The notes beneath the pieces are model-generated. The model searched no databases. It had not been told where the DNA came from and was given only the letters and a program-made list of their open reading frames with translations. From Pseudonocardia sp. ICBG1293 (GTDB taxonomy: Bacteria; Actinomycetota; Actinomycetes; Mycobacteriales; Pseudonocardiaceae), in the NCBI RefSeq assembly GCF_020131355.1, contig NZ_JAHLEL010000051.1, positions 496,001 through 560,000 of the forward strand: DNA of 64,000 bases, in the 5' to 3' direction. Positions 59,448 through 64,000 of this stretch are shown in pieces; within the stretch, counting starts at the first letter, position 1, and every line of letters starts with the position of its first letter. The translations under genes and the position numbers were made by a program.

Positions 59448-60746
59448 GTGTCCCCTGCACCCGTGCCCGGGTTCGTCGCGCCGGCCGACGCCGATGCCGT
59501 CACCGACCTGCTGCGGGCCCAGCTCGAGGGCCTGCTCGCCCGCTCGCCGTTCTACGCCGACCTGTTCGCCGAGCACGGGATCGACGCGTCGGCGTTCGGC
59601 TCGCTCGCCGACCTGGCCCGGTTCCCCTTCACCGGCAAGCAGATGCTGCGCGACTCCCAGGCGGCGCAGCCGCCGTTGGGCCGGCACGCCGGCGTCGCGA
59701 TGTCGGAGGTCGTGCGGGTGCACGCCTCCACCGGCACCACCGGACGCCCCAGCTGGGTCGGGGTGACCCGGCGCGACGCGGGCGCCTGGACCGAGCTGGT
59801 CGCACGGGCGTTCCGCACCATGGGGGCCACCCGCGACGACGTCGTCCTGCACGGCGCCGGCCTCACCCTGTTCGTCGGCGGCCTCCCGATCCGCGACGCG
59901 CTGGAACGTATCGGCAGCACGATGGTCCCGATCGGGACCGGGGCGTCGGAGAAGGCGGTGCTGGCGCTGGAGTCGCTCGGCGTCACGGCGCTGCACTCGA
60001 CGCCGTCCTACGCCCGCTACCTGGCCGAGTACCTGAGGGCGGCCGGCCGCGACCCGCGCGAGTTCGGGCTGCGCAAGATCTTCGTCGGAGGTGAGCCCGG
60101 CGGCGGGGAACCCGCGTTCCGCAGACAGGTCGAGCAGGAGTGGGGCGCCCCGGTCACCGAGGGGCTCGGCAACGCCGACATGGCCCCGGTGCTGTTCGCC
60201 GAGCAGCCCGGCAGCGGTGGGATGCGCTTCACCGGTGGTCGGCACGTGGTCGCCGAGCTGATCGACCCGGAGTCCGGGGAGCCGGTGGGCGCCGAACCCG
60301 GGGCCGAGGGCGAGCTCGTCTACACCTCGGTGGACCGCGAATGCTGCCCGCTCGTGCGCTTCCGCACCCGGGACCGGGTGGTCGTCACCGGCCGGGCGGC
60401 CGACGACGCCCCGCTGATCCGCTGCATCGGTCGGACCGACGACATGCTGATCGTGCTCGGCGTCAACGTCTTCCCGTCCGCGGTGCGCGATCTCGTCGTC
60501 GCGCTGCACCCGCGCACCACCGGCGCCGTGCAGATCGTGCTGCCCGAGCACGGCCCGCGGGTCGACCCGCCGCTGCGGATCGAGGCCGAGTGGGGCGAGG
60601 CGGCCGGTGACACCGAGCAGCTCGGCAGGGAGATCGAGACCGCGATCCGGACCCGGCTGTCGGTCAGGGCCGCGGTGACGCTCGTGCCGCCCGGCTCGCT
60701 GGAACGCGCCGAGATGAAGTCCCGACTGACCCGGCTCGCGGGCTGA
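59448..60746 (+). CDS. PaaK-like phenylacetate-CoA ligase family enzyme
   Basis: A 432-residue AMP-forming ligase that makes an acyl- or aryl-CoA. PaaK-type layout: LLARSPFYADLFAEHGID near the start, ATP-binding HASTGTTGRPSWVGVT (about 84-100), FVGGEPGGGEPAFRRQ, LVYTSVDRECCPLVRFRTRDRV, IGRTDDMLIVLGVNVFPSAV and C-terminal ERAEMKSRLTRL. It would activate the acid produced by the aldehyde dehydrogenase. Start GTG 59448 behind GAGGAG. The second UGSC gene follows after 18 nt. Confidence 0.9.
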   Translation: MSPAPVPGFVAPADADAVTDLLRAQLEGLLARSPFYADLFAEHGIDASAFGSLADLARFPFTGKQMLRDSQAAQPPLGRHAGVAMSEVVRVHASTGTTGRPSWVGVTRRDAGAWTELVARAFRTMGATRDDVVLHGAGLTLFVGGLPIRDALERIGSTMVPIGTGASEKAVLALESLGVTALHSTPSYARYLAEYLRAAGRDPREFGLRKIFVGGEPGGGEPAFRRQVEQEWGAPVTEGLGNADMAPVLFAEQPGSGGMRFTGGRHVVAELIDPESGEPVGAEPGAEGELVYTSVDRECCPLVRFRTRDRVVVTGRAADDAPLIRCIGRTDDMLIVLGVNVFPSAVRDLVVALHPRTTGAVQIVLPEHGPRVDPPLRIEAEWGEAAGDTEQLGREIETAIRTRLSVRAAVTLVPPGSLERAEMKSRLTRLAG

Positions 60747-60764
60747 ACAGGAAGGAGACGAGAC

Positions 60765-61325
60765 GTGACCGAGAGGCCCAACCCCATCCTCGACCCGACA
60801 GGCCGGGGCGCCGATCCCTCCCCGGAGCCCGGGGCGGGAGTGCTCGCGCCGCGCCGCCCGGAGCTGACCGGCCTCCGGATCGGGGTCCTGGAGAACACCA
60901 AGAAGAACGCCGACCTGCTGCTCACCGAGCTGGCCCGGTTGCTCGTCGACGAGCACGGCGCCGCCGGGGTCACGGTGGCCCGCACCAAACGTCAGTTCGC
61001 CGTCCCGGCGCCCGACGAGCTGATCGAGGAGTACGCCCGCGGCTGCGACGTCGTCGTCACCGGGGTCGGTGACTGCGGATCGTGCAGCGCGTCCGCGGTC
61101 GCCGACGGGGTGCTGTTCGAGAGGGCGGGGGTGCCTGCCGCGGTGATCTGCAGCGACGCGTTCGCCGCCACCGCCGACACGATGGCCGCGCTGCGCGGCG
61201 CCACCGGCTACCGCTACCTGACCACCCCGCACCCGGTCGCGATCCTCGAACCGGACCAGGTCCGGGACCGTGCCGCGCGGCTCGCCGGCGACGTCGCCGC
61301 TCTGCTCACCGGGGCGCAGCGGTGA
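60765..61325 (+). CDS. UGSC-family protein, Cys form (copy 2)
   Basis: 186 residues, paralogue of the protein at 45301. The core TGVGDCGSCSASAVADG has Cys104 and Cys107; both codons are TGC, and the surrounding bases (GACTGCGGATCGTGCAGCGC) are identical in both copies. Shared flanks: LAPRRPELTGLRIGVLENTKKNA and YRYLTTPHPVAILE. Conservation is concentrated in the redox motif, the first strand and the C-terminal HPVA segment. Start GTG behind AAGGAG. It is coupled by a 4-nt overlap to the same partner type as copy 1. Confidence 0.85.
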   Translation: MTERPNPILDPTGRGADPSPEPGAGVLAPRRPELTGLRIGVLENTKKNADLLLTELARLLVDEHGAAGVTVARTKRQFAVPAPDELIEEYARGCDVVVTGVGDCGSCSASAVADGVLFERAGVPAAVICSDAFAATADTMAALRGATGYRYLTTPHPVAILEPDQVRDRAARLAGDVAALLTGAQR

Positions 61326-62374
61326 CCGCCGGGACCGACCCGGACCCGGATCTCGCCGCCGCCGCGGTCGAGCACTGCTTCGAGCAGGGCTGGACCGACG
61401 GGCTGCCGGTGGTGCCTGCGTCGCGCGCGCTGGTCGACGGCTTCCTGGCCACCACCGGTCTGGCCCCGGAGACCGAGATCGGCAGGCTGCCGCAGCTGGA
61501 CCGGGCGGTCACCGTCGAGCTGGCCGCGATCAACGCGGTGATGGCGGGCTGCCGCCCGGAGTACTTCCCCGTCGTCCTCGCGGCCTGGGCCGCACTGACC
61601 GCGGAACGTGCGACCGGTGGCGGGGGCTGGCAGTCGACCAGCGGTCCGGCACCGCTGATCGTGGTCAACGGCCCGGTCCGCGACGCGCTCGGGTTCAACT
61701 CCACCGGCGGCGTGTTCGGGCCGGGGTTCCGGCCGAACGCCACCGTCGCCCGGTCGATCGGGCTGATCGTGCGCAACGTCTACGGCGTGCACCCGCACGC
61801 CCTGGAGCAGGCCACCCAGGGGCTGCCCGGGCGCTGGCAGATCTGCATCGCCGAGAACGAGGAGGAGAGCCCCTGGGAGCCGCTGTCGGTCGAGGCCGGC
61901 GTCGCTCCGGGGGAGTCCGCCGTGTCCGCGACGCTGCTGCGGACCTGCGAGTACGTCGACAACCGGCACACCGGCTCGGCCGAGCAGCTGCTCGCCGACG
62001 TCGCCGACACGCTCTCCCGCACCGGGGCCTGGATCTTCCGGCACGCGAGCGCCGGGGTCGTGTTCTGCCCCGAGCACGCCCAGCAGCTCGCCGCCGCCGG
62101 GTTCGGCCGTGCCGAGGTGCGGGCCTGGCTGGCGCAGCGGTGCGGCCGCAGCGTCACCGACCTCGCCCGGGCCGGGAAGGACGGCCTGGACGGCCAGGTC
62201 CGGTTCGCCGACGGCACCCGCGGCGACGGCTTCGACCCGCTGTTGGCCGGCTCCGGCCGGGAGAACCTGCTGCTGGCCGTCGCCGGGGCACGCAACGCCG
62301 GTATCTCGATGGTGGTGCGGCTGTTCTCCGACTGGTCCGGCGCCGCGGTCCCGGTGGCGGGGGTGACCCGGTGA
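61322..62374 (+). CDS. conserved partner of UGSC protein (copy 2), unrecognised family
   Basis: 350 residues, soluble, paralogous over its whole length to the protein at 45891 (QGWTDGLPVVP, MAGCRPEYFPVVLAAW with Cys77, GGGWQSTSGPAPLIVVNG, GPGFRPNATVARSIGL, ENEEESPWEPLSVE, LLRTCEYVDNRH). It diverges most in the C-terminal quarter. The same three Cys positions are kept. I cannot assign a reaction. It overlaps an SDR gene by 4 nt, where copy 1 is followed by the transporter ATPase. Confidence 0.8.
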   Translation: MTAGTDPDPDLAAAAVEHCFEQGWTDGLPVVPASRALVDGFLATTGLAPETEIGRLPQLDRAVTVELAAINAVMAGCRPEYFPVVLAAWAALTAERATGGGGWQSTSGPAPLIVVNGPVRDALGFNSTGGVFGPGFRPNATVARSIGLIVRNVYGVHPHALEQATQGLPGRWQICIAENEEESPWEPLSVEAGVAPGESAVSATLLRTCEYVDNRHTGSAEQLLADVADTLSRTGAWIFRHASAGVVFCPEHAQQLAAAGFGRAEVRAWLAQRCGRSVTDLARAGKDGLDGQVRFADGTRGDGFDPLLAGSGRENLLLAVAGARNAGISMVVRLFSDWSGAAVPVAGVTR

Positions 62375-63267
62375 CCGGCCCGCTGGAGAACCCGTTCGCG
62401 CCCGGGGCCGGCCCGATGGCCGGCCGCGCCGTGCTCGTCACCGGCGCCGGCCAGAACGGCGAGCTCCCCGGTGTCGGCCACGCGACCGCCCGGCTGGTGG
62501 CGGCCCAGGGCGCCCGGGTCGCGGTGCTCGACCGGGACGCGGCCGCCGCGGGCCGCACCGTCGAGCGGATCACCGCCGACGGCGGACGGGCCGTCCCGGT
62601 CGTCGCCGACGTCACGACCGACCCGGCCTGCGGCGCCGCCGTCGCCCGGGCGGCCGGCCTGCTCGGCGGCCTCGACGGCCTCGTGAACAACGTCGCCGCC
62701 GGGGACCGGGCCGGGCTGTTCGACGTCACCCCGGAGCGGTTCGACGAGCTGCTCCGGATCAACCTCACCTCGGCCTGGCAGGTCACCCGGCACGCCGTCC
62801 CGCTGCTGCCGCCCGGCTCGTCGATCGTGAACGTGTCCTCGGTCGGGGTCCGGATGCGCGGGCCCGGGATGGTCTACTGCGTCGCCAAGGCGGGGCTGGA
62901 GAACCTCACCGAGGGCGCCGCGACGACGCTGGGGCCGCAGGGCATCCGGGTCAACTGCGTGCAGGTCGGCGCGATCTGGGGGTCGTTCGCCGCCGCGAAC
63001 ATGAGCGAGGACCTGCGCGGTGCGCGCCGGGACTCGACCGCGCTGAAGACCGAGGGTACGGCCTGGGACGTGGCCGCCGCGGTGGCGTTCCTGCTCGGTG
63101 CGCACGCCCGCTGGATCTCCGGCCACACCCTCGCGGTGGAGGGCGGGCCGCCGCACCGGTTCCCGCCCGGGCCGCCGGTCCGCTCGGTGGCCGGGGCCGA
63201 CGACGCGCGGTGGTCCGTCGGTGCCGGGACCGCGGGAGCCGCCCCGGGCGACGGAGGTGCCCGGTGA
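62371..63267 (+). CDS. SDR-family oxidoreductase
   Basis: 298 residues. A 16-residue N-terminal tail, cofactor loop TGAGQNGELPGVGHA with an unusual insertion, NNVAAGDRAGLF, VSSVGVRMRG (Ser) and VYCVAKAG (Tyr-x3-Lys). The C-terminal SGHTLAVEGGPPHRFPPGPP is extended and Gly/Ala-rich. It belongs to the same translationally coupled operon as UGSC copy 2. The substrate is unknown. Confidence 0.87.
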   Translation: MTGPLENPFAPGAGPMAGRAVLVTGAGQNGELPGVGHATARLVAAQGARVAVLDRDAAAAGRTVERITADGGRAVPVVADVTTDPACGAAVARAAGLLGGLDGLVNNVAAGDRAGLFDVTPERFDELLRINLTSAWQVTRHAVPLLPPGSSIVNVSSVGVRMRGPGMVYCVAKAGLENLTEGAATTLGPQGIRVNCVQVGAIWGSFAAANMSEDLRGARRDSTALKTEGTAWDVAAAVAFLLGAHARWISGHTLAVEGGPPHRFPPGPPVRSVAGADDARWSVGAGTAGAAPGDGGAR

Positions 63268-64000
63268 GCGCCCGGGTCGCGCTGGTCACCGGCTGCGGCA
63301 AGCCGGACGGCGCCGGCCAGGGGATCGCCCGCCGGCTCGCCGTGGCCGGGTACGCCGTCGTCGTCACCGACCGGGTGCCCGGCGGCGTACCCAACGCCCG
63401 GCAGGCGGCGCAGTCCGGGACCGGGACGCATGACGGGCTCACGACGCTGACCGCGGAGCTCACCGCCACCGGGGCCCGGGCCGTCTCCGTGCTCGGTGAC
63501 ATCGGCCGGCCCGAGGACGCCGCCCGCATGGTGGGCACCGCCGTCGACGAGTTCGGCAGGCTCGACGTCCTGGTCAACAACGCCGCCGCACCACAGGGCG
63601 CCGACCGGGCCGACATCGGCGAGACCTCGCTGCAGGTGTGGCAGGAGTTGCTGCACACCAACCTGACCGGCACCTTCCTGATGTGCCGGGAGGCGGTGCC
63701 GGTGATGCGCGGGCAGCGCTACGGCCGCATCGTCAACATCTCCTCGATGGCCGGGCTGTCCGCGGCCCCGCGCTCGGCCGCCTACTCGGCGTCCAAGGCC
63801 GGGGTGGTCGGGCTGACCCGCGCGCTCGCGATGGACGTCGCCGGGTGGGGGATCACGGTCAACGCGATCTGTCCCGGTCTGCTCGCGACCAGCCGGGCGG
63901 TGCTCGATCCGACGCTGGACGACGAGGCCGCCGTCGCGGCGGTCGCCGCCCGCGGGCGGTCCATCGCGGTCGGCCGGGCCGGGCGGCCCGACGACGTCGC
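63264..64000 (+). CDS. SDR-family oxidoreductase, 3' end outside window
   Basis: About 245 residues are visible before the window ends. Cofactor loop TGCGKPDGAGQGI, NNAAAPQGAD (about 100), NISSMAGLSAA (Ser) and YSASKAG (Tyr-x3-Lys), then ITVNAICPGLLATSRAVLD. The usual C-terminal 20-30 residues are missing only because of the window edge. GTG start in the stop of the preceding SDR. The operon evidently continues to the right. Confidence 0.88.
   Translation, partial: MSARVALVTGCGKPDGAGQGIARRLAVAGYAVVVTDRVPGGVPNARQAAQSGTGTHDGLTTLTAELTATGARAVSVLGDIGRPEDAARMVGTAVDEFGRLDVLVNNAAAPQGADRADIGETSLQVWQELLHTNLTGTFLMCREAVPVMRGQRYGRIVNISSMAGLSAAPRSAAYSASKAGVVGLTRALAMDVAGWGITVNAICPGLLATSRAVLDPTLDDEAAVAAVAARGRSIAVGRAGRPDDV

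Overview
The window comes from a high-GC actinobacterium, most likely of the Pseudonocardiales and plausibly Pseudonocardia. Evidence: GTG starts are common, most genes overlap by 4 nt (GTGA or ATGA), no AT-rich stretches are seen, and there are F420-dependent enzymes, an AfsR/SARP regulator, NDMA-type alcohol dehydrogenases and the actinobacterial order rne-rplU-rpmA-obg-proB. The genus is inference. No tRNA, rRNA, CRISPR array, origin or complete mobile element was seen; only the left edge carries the start of an IS5-type transposase.

Positions 1-8100 are a mixed region: the transposase end, an oxalate/formate-type MFS carrier with a 48-residue companion, a Tat-exported PhoD phosphatase, a frameshifted MFS gene, a PPOX flavoenzyme, a possible C39-like cysteine peptidase and a Tat-lipoprotein acetamidase-family protein. 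Positions 8148-14071 are housekeeping: valS, folC with its DUF4233 partner, ndk and a GNAT. Next come a membrane protein, a dapA of the gammaproteobacterial type, and a MerR / ferredoxin reductase / acyl desaturase unit. Positions 19142-22039 hold a membrane protein, a decayed NTF2-like fragment, a DszC-like flavoprotein and an alpha/beta hydrolase.

Positions 22071-35315 are the conserved actinobacterial block: TIGR03960 radical SAM protein, (GNAT, asparagine-type permease inserted), TIGR03936 protein, RNase E/G, L21, L27, Obg, glutamate 5-kinase and a PCMT-like methyltransferase. Positions 35552-42357, all on the minus strand, hold a DUF4333 lipoprotein, a giant SARP-NB-ARC regulator, a deazaflavin-dependent nitroreductase, an iron-siderophore binding lipoprotein behind an iron box, and an AMP-forming ligase. 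The last two each have a one-base frameshift.

From 42444 to the right edge lies one accessory catabolic island, entirely on the plus strand. An orphan LuxR response regulator comes first, then SDR-MaoC, then two copies of a UGSC-family protein (Cys in place of selenocysteine) each followed by the same unrecognised roughly 350-residue partner. Between the copies are a complete dipeptide-type ABC importer, SDRs, a thioredoxin reductase, two NDMA-dependent alcohol dehydrogenases, an aldehyde dehydrogenase, an LLM F420 enzyme and a PaaK-like CoA ligase. The likely logic is: import a small molecule, oxidise an alcohol to aldehyde to acid, activate it with CoA and process it with SDR/MaoC steps, while the UGSC pair does a thiol redox step fed by the thioredoxin reductase. 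A 19-bp palindrome followed by a near-identical promoter precedes both the first UGSC operon and the importer operon, and a second motif (ACGGATGACGT) occurs three times at operon boundaries, so the island looks co-regulated. This UGSC island is the best candidate for an undescribed system.

Two window-wide patterns: at least nine genes have a TANNNT box 6-8 nt before the start codon, the signature of leaderless transcripts, and three genes are broken by single-base shifts at G/C runs or short repeats, which may be sequencing errors rather than biology.
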